Source of the DNA: Bin5 sp965221345
GTDB taxonomy: Bacteria; Chloroflexota; Anaerolineae; Caldilineales; Caldilineaceae
NCBI GenBank assembly: GCA_965221345.1
Contig: CBDCSD010000002.1
Coordinates: forward strand, 868,001-932,000
DNA length: 64,000 bases
Direction of reading: 5' to 3'
Part shown: piece by piece, positions 1-8,033 of the stretch
Layout: each line of letters starts with the position of its first letter
Position numbering within the stretch: position 1 is the stretch's first letter
The notes under the pieces: model-generated
Database searches by the model: none
The model's input: the letters and a program-made list of their open reading frames with translations, nothing else
What the model was told of the DNA's origin: nothing
Position numbers and translations under genes: made by a program

Positions 1-195
1 GGCATACTGCACTGGAATCGGATCGTTGAGGCCCAGCTGGTCGCGCACCTGCTGGACGCGTTCTTCCGAGGCTTCGACGCCCACCATGATACGAACGGGA
101 TCACCTATCACACGGCCCGCTACGAAGACGAATGTGAGAACAGCGAACGCGACGCCAATCGAGTGGATGGAGCGTCTGAGCAGATAGGGAAGAAT
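1..195 (-). CDS. Dipeptide-type ABC transporter permease (DppB/OppB-like), N-terminal fragment
   Basis: The reverse-strand frame running off the left edge reads PYLLRRSIHSIGVAFAVL, then a hydrophobic first membrane span, then GRVIGDP and QLGLNDPIPVQYA. This is the classic N-terminus of inner-membrane permeases of the peptide/nickel ABC family (TM1, a G-D-P periplasmic segment, a Q-L-G-L-D/N-x-P motif). It lies about 210 bp downstream of the solute-binding lipoprotein gene and fits as its transport partner. No ATG, GTG or TTG lies in frame between the upstream in-frame TGA (292-294) and the conserved part, so the start is unresolved. I place it near the ATT at 193-195; a sequencing error or a non-canonical start is possible. 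The rest of the gene lies outside the window. Confidence 0.7.
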   Translation of the reverse strand, partial: MLPYLLRRSIHSIGVAFAVLTFVFVAGRVIGDPVRIMVGVEASEERVQQVRDQLGLNDPIPVQYA

Positions 196-306
196 TGGAT
201 CGGCCTTTACTGCGGAGGAGCGAGAAGTGTGGAAAGAGGGAGCGGGAGTTGTTCTCTCCTCGCTCCTCTCCTCGTCGGAACAGAAATCATCTCATCTCCG
301 AATGCT

Positions 307-365
307 GCGTATCACGCATTACGTAGTCACTGTTTTTGCAGGACATGGCGCAATACGTGATACGC
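307..365. repeat. Imperfect inverted repeat between SBP and permease genes
   Basis: Two 17-nt arms, GCGTATCACGCATTACG at 307-323 and CGCAATACGTGATACGC at 349-365, are reverse complements apart from two positions that would be G-T pairs. The spacer is 25 nt. There is no T-run on either side, so an intrinsic terminator is unlikely. On the minus-strand transcript it sits between the binding-protein gene and the permease gene, where processing or stability hairpins often give differential expression; that role is inferred. Similar GCGTATTGCGTA-type tracts occur in other spacers (near 3260 and 19745). Confidence 0.5.
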
Positions 366-407
366 ATTGGATATACGAGCCTCGACGGGCTGTGCAATCT
401 GAGCCCG

Positions 408-2006
408 TTACTTAGCTGACATTTCCTTGGCCTGCAGGCGATGATCCAGCTTCACGTTCCAGTTCAGGTCTTCGCTGATCAGGTAGGCGAGATCCAGGTG
501 GGCGATGAGGCCGTAGGCGGCATCGTCGTAGGCGACCTGTGCGGCCTCCTGCAGCTTCATGTCACGAGCGTCGCCCGAGAGAGTGCGCGCCTCTTCCCAC
601 AGCGCATTTACCTCTGGGTTGCAGTAGAGTGAAACAACCCCGTCGCAGACGAAGTAGTTGACATAGGAGAACCAGAGATCGAGGATTTCGTTGCCGTGCA
701 GATGGACGGCGACCCAGTTGGGCTGGCCTTCTACTTCCGCCCAGTTATGGCTGAACTGGGGATTGAAGGTGTCCGGGGGCATGACACTGACGGTGGCGTT
801 GAAGCCGACTTCGTTGAGCATGTTGCCGATAGCCTGGATGACTTCGACGTGGCCGGCATGCAGGCCCTGGCGGGAGGCGAGCGTAAACTCCTGTCCCACA
901 TCTACGCCGTCGGCTGCCGCGTCCTCGAGGAGGCCACGCGCCATGTCCGGATCATACGGATACGGCTGGAGGTCCGGGTTGTGCCCGGTGGCGGTCTCAT
1001 TGACGATCTGGCCGGTGATGGTAGCCGCTCCGCCCAGCAGCGTATTAACGATCTGCTCTTTGTCGATGGCCAGATTCAGCGCGCGGCGCACGCGGATGTC
1101 TTCAAACAGGCCCTTGTTGCCCATGCGGGCGAACATTGTCTCGACGCTGGCGACAGAGGCGCAGCGCAGGTTCTCGTCGCCCATGGCGGCATTGCACTGG
1201 TCGGGCGTCACGAACTGGGCAATGTGGACTTCGCCGGCCTGGGCAGCCGCGGCCCGGACGGTGTCCTCGGGCAGGAAGCGCCAGGTCAGCCGGTCAAAGG
1301 ATACCTTGCCGCCGGCGGCGTCGGGGTTGTCGTGGCCCCACCAGTCCGGGTTGACGACATAGGTAATCGACTCGCCGCGATTCCACTCGTCAAGCATGTA
1401 GGGGCCGGTGCCAATCAAGTTGGTGGAGTAGGTGTCCGGCTCCTCCTGAATCTGTTTGGCCGAGGTAATGGCGACGAAGTACATTTTCTCCAGCAGAATC
1501 GGGTCGGGATCGGCGGCGGATACGTTGACGCTGTATTCATCTACCGCTTCGGCGCTGAGGACACCGCCGACAAAGCCAGTGAGCGTGTTGACGAGGTCAG
1601 CCTCCCACATATAGTTGATGCTTGTCGCCACGGCTTCGCCGTTCAGCGGGGAACCGTCATGGAAGGTTACACCCTGGCGCAACTGGAATTGGATGGTATT
1701 GTCATCGATCCGTTCCCATTCGGTTGCGAGCAGGGGAATGATCTCGCCGGTGGAGAAGTTGCGCGTGACCAGCGTTTCGACAACGTTCAAACAGCCGTTG
1801 CAGTTGGTTTCAGCGGCGGCCAACGTTCCTTCCAAGGATGTCATTTCCTGGGCGACGGCGACGATGAGCTCGCTCTCCTCAGTATCCATCATGTCTCCGG
1901 CGTCTGCCGGCGCTGCAGCCGGCGCGACACACCCGGCGGCGAGCAGAAGCAGCAGCAGAACTGCCAGGGGAATAGCTGTACGAATCATTACTTTTCGGAA
2001 TGCCAT
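408..2006 (-). CDS. ABC transporter substrate-binding lipoprotein, family 5 (peptide/nickel type)
   Basis: 532 residues. This is the extracytoplasmic binding component of a DppA/OppA-type importer. It opens with a short basic n-region (MAFRKVMIR), a leucine-rich h-region and a lipobox LLAAGC, so it should be exported and lipid-anchored at the Cys. After the Pro/Ala linker come hallmarks of SBP family 5: TLVTRNFSTGEIIPLLATEWE, then FQLRQGVTFHDGSPLNGEAV, GTGPYML, and RRALNLAIDKEQIV. I chose the ATG at 2004-2006 rather than an upstream in-frame ATG at 2111, because GGAAAGGAGAT lies just before it and the signal peptide starts there. The permease fragment downstream (1-195) supports an importer operon. 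The substrate (peptide, sugar oligomer or other) cannot be read from sequence. Confidence 0.93.
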   Translation of the reverse strand: MAFRKVMIRTAIPLAVLLLLLLAAGCVAPAAAPADAGDMMDTEESELIVAVAQEMTSLEGTLAAAETNCNGCLNVVETLVTRNFSTGEIIPLLATEWERIDDNTIQFQLRQGVTFHDGSPLNGEAVATSINYMWEADLVNTLTGFVGGVLSAEAVDEYSVNVSAADPDPILLEKMYFVAITSAKQIQEEPDTYSTNLIGTGPYMLDEWNRGESITYVVNPDWWGHDNPDAAGGKVSFDRLTWRFLPEDTVRAAAAQAGEVHIAQFVTPDQCNAAMGDENLRCASVASVETMFARMGNKGLFEDIRVRRALNLAIDKEQIVNTLLGGAATITGQIVNETATGHNPDLQPYPYDPDMARGLLEDAAADGVDVGQEFTLASRQGLHAGHVEVIQAIGNMLNEVGFNATVSVMPPDTFNPQFSHNWAEVEGQPNWVAVHLHGNEILDLWFSYVNYFVCDGVVSLYCNPEVNALWEEARTLSGDARDMKLQEAAQVAYDDAAYGLIAHLDLAYLISEDLNWNVKLDHRLQAKEMSAK

Positions 2007-2425
2007 TATTCTGAATCTCCTTTCCAAGCTTTGATGATGTCTGAACCGTGGATGAGGGATTGGCAGGATTGGATGCGCTCCCAGTTTGGGGGACGGCAAG
2101 CCCCCTGCCAAGCACGTTCAGTTCCCCCGGCCCCCTTGGGAAGAGTGGCGCAATGGGAACGAGTACATTCTACATTTTTTTTATCTTGTGTCAAACATCA
2201 ATGGGTCTGACCCAGATTTTTTGGTGGAAGTTGTCTGAATCAGGATTTGGGGATTTTCAGGATTGCAGGCGACCGATCGATTCATGTTCAGCGGATCCTT
2301 TTTTGCGTCGGTTGAAAGGGCAGTTCGCAGAGGGACAACAATTTGGGATGCACCCACATCAATTTTTGGGCGGGCGCCCAGGCCGGAAAACTGTAGTGGC
2401 CAGTGGTGTATCTATCCACTGACCA
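2007..2425. repeat. Gene-free spacer with interspersed repeat copies
   Basis: No credible gene. Near 2036-2076 and again at about 2209-2350 the sequence carries the motif GTCTGAAxCxxGGAT with CAGGATTG. The longer copy (CCCAGATTTTTT, GTCTGAATCAGGATT, CAGGATTG, TCCTTTTTTG, GTCGGTTGAAAGGGCA, TGGGATGC in that order) matches, block by block and on the same strand, a second copy at about 47272-47420. An 8-T run at 2175-2182 has no stem before it. The right end (2395-2432) has the GTGGCCAGTGG / CCACTGACCATTAGCCA type of intergenic tract seen in several other spacers. Confidence 0.55.
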
Positions 2426-3241
2426 TTAGCCATTTGGGAAGGCGTTCAGGTAGGCGAGGCTGTCGCGGGCGGTCCGTTCAGCTCCAGGGGTGAAGTCAAA
2501 TACTTCGACCGATAGCCAGCGGGCGTAGTCGAGGTCGTCCAGCGTCTGCAGAATGGGCCGGAAATCCAGATCTCCCATTCCCGGTCCGCGTAGATTGGGA
2601 TCATTGAGATGGACATGGTGAAAGAGGGGATAGACGGCTTGAATCTGTTGCGGGATGGGACGGGGGTCATGGCTCATGGCCTTGGTATCTACCATCATGC
2701 GGAGGCTGGGGTGATCGACCTGGCGCACCAGTTCAGCGGCTTCGTCGACATTGACGATAAAGTTGGTTTCGTTGCGGCTGAGCGGTTCGATGCAGAAGAG
2801 GACGCCCTGCTGCTGGGCGCGCACACCGCAAGCGTGCATGATTTCGGCGGTCGATTTCCAGGCCTCGGCGCGCGAGCGGTCGGGCGGCACGTCGCGCTGT
2901 TGGGGTGAGCCGAAGATGAGCACTTCGCCGCCCAGTTCGGCGCAGCAGTCGATCAGGTCGAGCAGGTATTGGGCGGTGCGGGCGCGGACGTTGGGGTCGG
3001 AGTCGTTGAGCTGGAAGCCTTCGGTCTGTGCCAGCAGCCAGTGGAGGCCAACGACTGATAGACCGGCGCTTTCGACGGTGCGGCGGATGCGGCGGCGATC
3101 GGCGGCGGAGAGATCGGTGACGAGGTTGCAGAGGGTGAAGGGCGCCAGTTCGAGGCCGTGGTAGCCGAGTTCGGCGACGAGGGCGGCGGTTTTGTCCAGG
3201 GGCCAGTCTTCGAAGAGTTCGTTGCAGATGGCATAGGGCAT
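2426..3241 (-). CDS. Sugar phosphate isomerase/epimerase-like TIM-barrel protein
   Basis: 271 residues, a typical length for the xylose-isomerase-like/AP-endonuclease-2 TIM-barrel family that includes IolE/IolI, hydroxypyruvate isomerase and L-ribulose-3-epimerase-type enzymes. Visible family features: an N-terminal strand followed by LVAELGYHGLELAPF, the metal-ligand region IEPLSRNETNFIVNVDEA (Glu), MVDTKAMSHD (Asp) and HHVHLNDPNLRGPGMGDLDF (His, Asp), then LSVEVFDF near the C-terminus (Glu). It lies in the same orientation as a second family member and an oxidoreductase upstream, which fits a sugar or polyol catabolic operon. The exact substrate is unknown. Confidence 0.88.
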   Translation of the reverse strand: MPYAICNELFEDWPLDKTAALVAELGYHGLELAPFTLCNLVTDLSAADRRRIRRTVESAGLSVVGLHWLLAQTEGFQLNDSDPNVRARTAQYLLDLIDCCAELGGEVLIFGSPQQRDVPPDRSRAEAWKSTAEIMHACGVRAQQQGVLFCIEPLSRNETNFIVNVDEAAELVRQVDHPSLRMMVDTKAMSHDPRPIPQQIQAVYPLFHHVHLNDPNLRGPGMGDLDFRPILQTLDDLDYARWLSVEVFDFTPGAERTARDSLAYLNAFPNG

Positions 3242-3343
3242 GGCGGAGTAATCCTGGTTTTATTGCGTATTGCGTAGCGCAGGGGACGCGGGGCGCCCTT
3301 ATGGGCCGGAGGGAACGGCCGGGCGTCCCGCTTTTCCTGTGCG

Positions 3344-4219
3344 CTATGTCTGATCGATCAGCTTGCGCAGGAAAGCCCCTTCGGTCTTGACGATTTCGTC
3401 GTCGTTTCCGGGGGCGAAGTTTTCGGGTATGAACAGTTCGAGGGAGAGCGCGCCCTTGTAGTCGACAGCCTTGAGGTCGTCGATCAGTTGGGGGATATCG
3501 GCGACTCCCTCGGCGAGGCGGGCGCCGCGCCAGCTCCAGGTTGTATTGCCGGCGGCGGCTTGGCCGGTGGGCTCGGGCAGGCGGTTGCCGACATGGCAGT
3601 GGGCCACGTAGGGGCCGAGCAGCTCGAGTCCCATGCGCGTATCTTCGATGCCGACTTCGATCATGTTTTGCACGTCGTAGATGGCGCCGATGTGGTTGGG
3701 GTCCAGGTCGCGCAGGAGTTCGAGCGTCCGGGAAGCGGTGACGGAGAGGGTGCCGGTGTGGATTTCGTATGTCACCTTAACGCCATGGGCGCGCGCAAGT
3801 TCGGCCAGTTTGGCGTAGCCGGCGCGTGCCTCCAGGAACTGCGGCCAATACGGTTTGGTGCGGTCATGGTGAGGGGCGTCGATGCGGATCAGAGGCGGGC
3901 GGTCGGGGTCGATGGCCAGGGCGCCTTTGAAGAGCTTGAGAATGTGCTCGGTGTCATCGTAGCGGGCGTTCGGGGCCAGCGCGGCGACGCGTATACCGGT
4001 GCGCTTGGCGGCGGCGCGAATCTGCTCGGCCTTATCGAGGATATTGTCAGGGCTTACGTCGGATAGATGCCGGCCCCAAAAGGAGGGCTCGACGTTCGGG
4101 TCATCGGGGTTGTAGCGGCAGCGGAGCTCGACGGCGTCGTAGCCGTACTCTTGCAGCTTGTCGAAGGTTTCGTCCAGTTCCCAACGGGGAAGCATGACGG
4201 ACGTGCAACTCAGTTCCAT
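3344..4219 (-). CDS. Sugar phosphate isomerase/epimerase-like TIM-barrel protein
   Basis: 291 residues, the second member of the xylose-isomerase-like TIM-barrel family in this cluster, only distantly similar to the neighbour at 2426-3241. It opens with WELDETFDKLQEYGYDAVELR, which has the family's repeated G-Y-D-x-V-E-L strand. It carries VTYEIHTGTLSV (Glu ligand), GAIYDVQNM (Asp ligand), VAHCHVGNRLPEP (His) and GALSLELFIPENF (last Glu). These match the four metal-binding positions of the fold. About 100 bp separates it from the next gene in the same direction. It probably isomerises or epimerises the keto-sugar product of the adjacent Gfo/Idh dehydrogenase; that is inferred from context. 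Confidence 0.87.
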   Translation of the reverse strand: MELSCTSVMLPRWELDETFDKLQEYGYDAVELRCRYNPDDPNVEPSFWGRHLSDVSPDNILDKAEQIRAAAKRTGIRVAALAPNARYDDTEHILKLFKGALAIDPDRPPLIRIDAPHHDRTKPYWPQFLEARAGYAKLAELARAHGVKVTYEIHTGTLSVTASRTLELLRDLDPNHIGAIYDVQNMIEVGIEDTRMGLELLGPYVAHCHVGNRLPEPTGQAAAGNTTWSWRGARLAEGVADIPQLIDDLKAVDYKGALSLELFIPENFAPGNDDEIVKTEGAFLRKLIDQT

Positions 4220-4288
4220 ACAAGACTCCTTTAATGGCGAAGAGAGTGAAGAGGGGCAAGAAGCGGGTAGATTCCCTTCTCGCTTGCC

Positions 4289-5347
4289 TCAGATACTATC
4301 GGGGTTGAGTTCGCGGCACTTTTCCAGGACCGCGATCTGGGCGCGTACGCTCTGGGGGGTAATGTCCAGCTCTGCGCCCTGACGCAGGGCGGCGTAGAGT
4401 GAGCGATAGAGCGCCTGGACACCGCCGGCGCCGTCGTAGTCGAGGGGCGCGCGCTCCTCTTTCCAGGGAAGCTGCTCGCGATTGTAGGTCCGGTCGCGGG
4501 CGATGGGGGCCTCGTCCAGGATCAGCGGCGGGGCTTCGGCGGGGTCGAAATAGCGCCAGCGCACTTCGTCGCGGTCACAGACCAACGATCCCTGCGTCCC
4601 CTGCACCAAAAAGTTCGGCTGTGGGAAGGCGCAGGCGGTGGTGATGTTGATCTCGACCAGCGGCCCTTGCTCAGGCTTGGGTTTGAGGACGACCTTGACG
4701 TGGCTGTCGGCGTCGCCGGCATAGAGAGGCGTGGTCTCCATGTGGCAGAAGACGGCGGGCTCGGGGTCGTCGATCAGGAGCAGGCCCATGTCGATGAAAT
4801 GGGGGCCGCTGTTGTTGAGGGCGCCGCCGCCGTAGCGCTTCATCGTCTGCCAGTCCCACCTGCGGTCGAAGCCGCCGTTGTGGATGCGAATCTCGATGAT
4901 GCGTCCCAGAACGCCGGAAGCGATCACTTCCCGCACCTTGACGAAGTCGGCGGCGTAGCGCAGATTCTGATGGACGGTCAGGATGCGCCCGGTCTCCTTG
5001 GCAACGGCGAGCATTGCGTCGGCGCCGGCAAGGTCACTGGCCATCGGTTTCTCGACGATGACGTGCTGGCCGGCGTGCATCGCCGCGATCGACTGCGCGG
5101 CGTGCAGGTTGCTGGGTGTCGCCACGACCATGAGCTCGACGGCTTTATCGGCCACCAACTCCTCGTATGACGCGTAGGCGAGGCAGTCGAAGCGTTCGAT
5201 GGCTTCGGCCTGGCGTTCCGGGTCGGGGTCGCAGACGGCGACGACGCGGAACTGTTCGGGGAGGTGGGCAAAGGCGTTGGCGTGGTTGTTCCAGCCGGTG
5301 CGGCCGAGACCGGCGATGCCTACGTTGATGGGTGATTGGTCTGTCAT
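4289..5347 (-). CDS. Gfo/Idh/MocA-family NAD(P)-dependent oxidoreductase
   Basis: 352 residues from the ATG at 5345-5347. The N-terminus, INVGIAGLGRTGWNNHA, is a Rossmann dinucleotide-binding turn. It is followed by VVAVCDPDPERQ, and by VIVEKPMASDLAGADAML, the E-K-P motif whose Lys is catalytic in the family. The C-terminal alpha/beta substrate domain includes GGGALNNSGPHFIDMGLLL. A longer in-frame reading back to 5518 adds a basic, low-complexity leader with no family match, so I reject it. The two adjacent TIM-barrel isomerases suggest oxidation and isomerisation of a sugar, inositol or sugar acid. Confidence 0.9.
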   Translation of the reverse strand: MTDQSPINVGIAGLGRTGWNNHANAFAHLPEQFRVVAVCDPDPERQAEAIERFDCLAYASYEELVADKAVELMVVATPSNLHAAQSIAAMHAGQHVIVEKPMASDLAGADAMLAVAKETGRILTVHQNLRYAADFVKVREVIASGVLGRIIEIRIHNGGFDRRWDWQTMKRYGGGALNNSGPHFIDMGLLLIDDPEPAVFCHMETTPLYAGDADSHVKVVLKPKPEQGPLVEINITTACAFPQPNFLVQGTQGSLVCDRDEVRWRYFDPAEAPPLILDEAPIARDRTYNREQLPWKEERAPLDYDGAGGVQALYRSLYAALRQGAELDITPQSVRAQIAVLEKCRELNPDSI

Positions 5348-5653
5348 GTGTGCGGTGCTCACATTGGGTGGCTGGATTCGATTTGGGAATTTTAAACTTG
5401 ACTGCGCAAAGGCTCGCTGTAAGGTGTCTCTCACTAATTCGCGAGGGAGAGGGATGGACAAATGGATCTTTGATCGAGAGTGGCGAGACCGCCAGCGTTT
5501 CCGATCTCTGCGGAACACACTAGAACGTATGATAGACGCACGAGAAAATCCAAGTTTGCATCAGCCTAAGCAATCAGATATAATGTATTCCATCGCCAGT
5601 GGACAAAATTCGGCTCCATGCCGTGTGATTGTCGGGCTGCGGCTCGCGCAATC
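5348..5653. other. Intergenic region with a possible small-RNA promoter
   Basis: No convincing protein gene. A short plus-strand frame starting with an ATG at 5454 has a purine-rich stretch before it (GGGAGAGGG), but its end runs across an intrinsic terminator and the 3' end of the opposite gene. I leave it uncalled. The right half holds a good -10 box (see the promoter at 5556-5584). Confidence 0.4.
5556..5584 (+). promoter_or_regulatory. Sigma-70-type promoter candidate upstream of putative small RNA
   Basis: A perfect -10 hexamer TATAAT (5579-5584) is preceded, with a 17-nt spacer, by TTGCAT (5556-5561). The -35 match is weak (TTG only); TTTGCA with an 18-nt spacer is an alternative. The predicted start is about 5591. 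No gene on the plus strand follows before an intrinsic terminator at 5683-5716. Confidence 0.45.
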
Positions 5654-5716
5654 CTATATCCCTGGCGTTTTCTTTTCTTGGCGCCACTCAAGAGCTGCCG
5701 CGTTGAGTGGCTTTTT
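5591..5716 (+). ncRNA. Putative small RNA, antisense to the 3' end of the DUF3800 gene
   Basis: The interval is bounded by a TATAAT-type promoter and a textbook intrinsic terminator, giving a predicted transcript of about 125 nt. Its last 60 nt or so are complementary to the 3' end of the DUF3800 coding region on the other strand. No Rfam family is recognised and no open frame is convincing. This is inferred from the signals alone. Confidence 0.3.
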
Positions 5717-6502
5717 CTGTGTATAATACATGCCATAACCGGCCTTACGTCTATCGTCTACATCCTGTACCAACCGAAAGGCATGCCACAAATAGGATAC
5801 ATATCGTTCTTCGTGGCGTTCATAGAGCCTTTGTAACGCCCAGACAAAATAATCTGCTGCTTGCAGGCATGCCTGCTCTTGCGGAGAAGCCTCGGATACT
5901 TGCAGAGACGCTTCGCTTATCACGTTATGCTGTTTGGCGAAGCGGCTCCTGGTTGTTTCGAGTGCTTGACGCAAGGCAGCTGTGCGGTCGGCTTTGCCGC
6001 GTTTTGAAAAAAGGATTTGAAATCTGCTACCTTTATGTAGTTTTTCTTTGAACAAACGACGTATCAGAGAATCGTATAGTTTATTGGGGTGGAAGCGATA
6101 GTCTTGATCACTTTCGTTTCGTTGGCGGACGTATTCCAGAACATGCCTTTTGTCAGCTACTACAGCAAAGAATCGCAACTCCTCCATGGCACGTAGCAGT
6201 TCGAAAACTTCCCTTCGGACTTCTGGCAAGTCATCTTTGGCATGAAAGGCAAGAACAGTTTTTCCTGCCCTTGCCTGCATTGATGGCACGTTGCTGAAAT
6301 ACGGGTCTCCCATTAGCCGTTCCCGCAGTTCAGCTAATGAAGAGTGTAAGGCCGTAGGGTCAGGCACTTCCAGCAGACCAAGCATGAAAAAGCGGGAACA
6401 GCCCTCTGTACCGATTAGCACCTTCCCTTTGCGGGAAAACAGTGTGCTATCGCCACCTTCATCTATGAAATAATGGCGCGTTTGGGGTTCTCTATCCGCC
6501 AT
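5654..6502 (-). CDS. DUF3800 domain protein
   Basis: 282 residues from the ATG at 6500-6502, which has a GGGAG ribosome site; an earlier in-frame ATG at 6559 adds an unconvincing leader. The N-terminus, RHYFIDEGGDSTLF, is the signature of DUF3800, an uncharacterised family with an RNase H-like fold suggested by conserved acidic residues. Further family-like features are VVADKRHV, YDSLIRRLF and a late LQAADYFVWALQRLYE (Asp of the active-site set). DUF3800 genes often sit alone or beside mobile and defence genes; function is unknown. The last 16 or so residues overlap a plus-strand terminator. Confidence 0.82.
   Translation of the reverse strand: MADREPQTRHYFIDEGGDSTLFSRKGKVLIGTEGCSRFFMLGLLEVPDPTALHSSLAELRERLMGDPYFSNVPSMQARAGKTVLAFHAKDDLPEVRREVFELLRAMEELRFFAVVADKRHVLEYVRQRNESDQDYRFHPNKLYDSLIRRLFKEKLHKGSRFQILFSKRGKADRTAALRQALETTRSRFAKQHNVISEASLQVSEASPQEQACLQAADYFVWALQRLYERHEERYVSYLWHAFRLVQDVDDRRKAGYGMYYTQKKPLNAAALEWRQEKKTPGI
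5683..5716 (+). terminator. Intrinsic terminator, plus strand
   Basis: A perfect 9-bp stem, GCCACTCAA (5683-5691) and TTGAGTGGC (5703-5711), closes an 11-nt loop and is followed directly by TTTTT (5712-5716). The orientation is plus. It lies inside the last codons of the minus-strand DUF3800 gene, so those residues may be a chance extension of the frame. Confidence 0.65.
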
Positions 6503-6677
6503 AGAACTCCCTGTCCTGTGCCTTTTCCACGTCGTTGACGACGAAGCCTGTGTCGTCAAACTCCTAGAGATGGATGCAGATCTGGTTCATGGTCAACGGG
6601 CCCCCGGGACACTTTTTGCGGCTTATGTGCCAAAGTATTATTGAGGCGCCACTACAACAAGAGCAAGAGAGCACGGT

Positions 6678-7547
6678 TCAGACAAGCTCGGGATGCTGGA
6701 GGATGTGCTGATAGATCTGGCTGCAGGACTTGAACTCCAACTTCTGGCGGGCATGGTCGAGCAGCATTCCGATTTGGGCGGCCTGGTTGTCGATCCGATA
6801 GATGGACCAGGGGTGAAAGATGGGCATGTAGTAGAGAAGCCCCTGCTGGGCGCAGTAGTCGATGCCGGGCGCGTAGGCCTCGTAGACGCCTTGCGCGTCG
6901 CGGGGCATCGCGGTGGGATAGGGCCAGGGCAGGAGCGGCGGCCAGTGCACGGTTGCCGGCTGCCCGGTGAGGACATTGTCGTGCCAGGCGTGCGAAGGCG
7001 TTTCCAAGAGTTCAGGGAATCCATCGCCCGCATACCAGAAGGGCTGATCCATGAGGGCGGGCATAGTCCCCTTTGGGCCCAAGCCCACGCTGCGCACATA
7101 GCGGTAGCCCGACTCCCACATTACCTCCAGAGCGGGATGTTGGCCGCGGAAGCCGTCGGTGTAGCCGCCGGGCGCGGTGAGGCCGGTCACTTCACGCCCG
7201 AAAGTGTCTTCGATCAGTTTCTTGGCGTCGCCCAGTTCATATTGGAGTGTCGCCCTGTCGTCGCCAAGTGCAATCAGGTTCGGATGGGTGAAGCTATGGC
7301 ACTGGATATCGAACAGGGGATGGTCGAGTATGGCGCGCAGTTCTGCGCCGCAAAGCTCCAACATTTTGGCGACGAGGAAGAAGGACGCCGGCACGTTGCG
7401 CTCGAGGTGAACGTCGGCGACGGCGCGCACGCCATTCAGGAATTCTGTGATGTGTTCGGGCGTGTAGCTGAAGCCTCTTTGACGCCTGTTCCTATCCCAC
7501 CAGGGGAATACACCTTCCGTGTCATAGGCGGCCAGATAATAGGACAT
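6678..7547 (-). CDS. Polysaccharide deacetylase family protein (NodB-like)
   Basis: 289 residues. NodB-homology motifs are visible: YDTEG near residue 8 (motif 1 Asp), then ASFFLVAKMLE, and CHSFTHPNLI near residue 85 (the H-S-x-x-H metal-binding motif 2), followed by GLTAPGGYTDGFRG (motif 3 region with a Pro-Gly turn). No signal peptide is seen, so it is probably cytoplasmic or acts on a small amide or N-acetyl sugar rather than on peptidoglycan. It is a single gene with no obvious operon partner. The deacetylase or amidohydrolase chemistry is inferred from the motif set; substrate unknown. Confidence 0.88.
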   Translation of the reverse strand: MSYYLAAYDTEGVFPWWDRNRRQRGFSYTPEHITEFLNGVRAVADVHLERNVPASFFLVAKMLELCGAELRAILDHPLFDIQCHSFTHPNLIALGDDRATLQYELGDAKKLIEDTFGREVTGLTAPGGYTDGFRGQHPALEVMWESGYRYVRSVGLGPKGTMPALMDQPFWYAGDGFPELLETPSHAWHDNVLTGQPATVHWPPLLPWPYPTAMPRDAQGVYEAYAPGIDYCAQQGLLYYMPIFHPWSIYRIDNQAAQIGMLLDHARQKLEFKSCSQIYQHILQHPELV

Positions 7548-7764
7548 CGTGTGCCTCTCTTTCGACTAAGGAGAGAGTGGAGAGAAAGCCTTCTTACTCA
7601 GTTATTGGTTTACGCACTGGATTCTACATGCATAGACAGTTCGTTATTGGATGCAATACATCGGCACGGCTAATCCTTGCAACCTTGCGTAGTGCAGCTT
7701 AGAATTGACACGCAAATTCGTACCGCTTGCTTCTGTATGCCTTGAGCCACAGGGACTGCTGCGC

Positions 7765-8007
7765 ATGGATAAACAAGAAATCACTCTCTCGCTGCCGCGA
7801 TCGTTGCTACGCAAGGCTGAAATGATAGCGATGGAGCAGAACTGTTCCCTGTCGGAACTTTTGGCTGAACTCCTCACCGAATTGGTAGAACGGGAAGAGC
7901 AGTACGCCAGCGCAGAGCCCAAGCACCTGGCTCAGCTGGCCCAGGATACGGATCTGGGTACCAACGGCTCGATCAGTTGGACGCGTGCAGACCTTCACAA
8001 GCGCTGA
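7765..8007 (+). CDS. Small ribbon-helix-helix-like protein
   Basis: 80 residues, ATG at 7765. The N-terminal strand MDKQEITLSLPRSLLRKAEM followed by an acidic helix (SLSELLAELLTELVERE) has the pattern of RHH/CopG-type DNA-binding antitoxins and regulators: a short beta-strand with alternating residues, then two helices. The C-terminal tail, LAQDTDLGTNGSISWTRADLH, resembles the toxin-neutralising tails of VapB/RHH antitoxins. No toxin gene follows; the next gene is on the opposite strand. It may be an orphan antitoxin or a small regulator. Confidence 0.6.
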   Translation: MDKQEITLSLPRSLLRKAEMIAMEQNCSLSELLAELLTELVEREEQYASAEPKHLAQLAQDTDLGTNGSISWTRADLHKR

Positions 8008-8033
8008 AACGGAATCTCAACAAGAGCGCTCTC

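Noticed and set aside
2175..2182. T8 run as an intrinsic terminator
   Set aside because: There is no stable stem directly upstream on the plus strand.
696..2210. 504-codon plus-strand frame across the SBP gene
   Set aside because: It is the antisense shadow of the binding-protein gene, Gly/Val/Asp-rich as expected of such frames, with no family features.
5454..5726. Plus-strand ORF of 90 codons with a purine-rich upstream stretch
   Set aside because: Its 3' part runs over an intrinsic terminator and the end of the opposite DUF3800 gene; no homology recognised.
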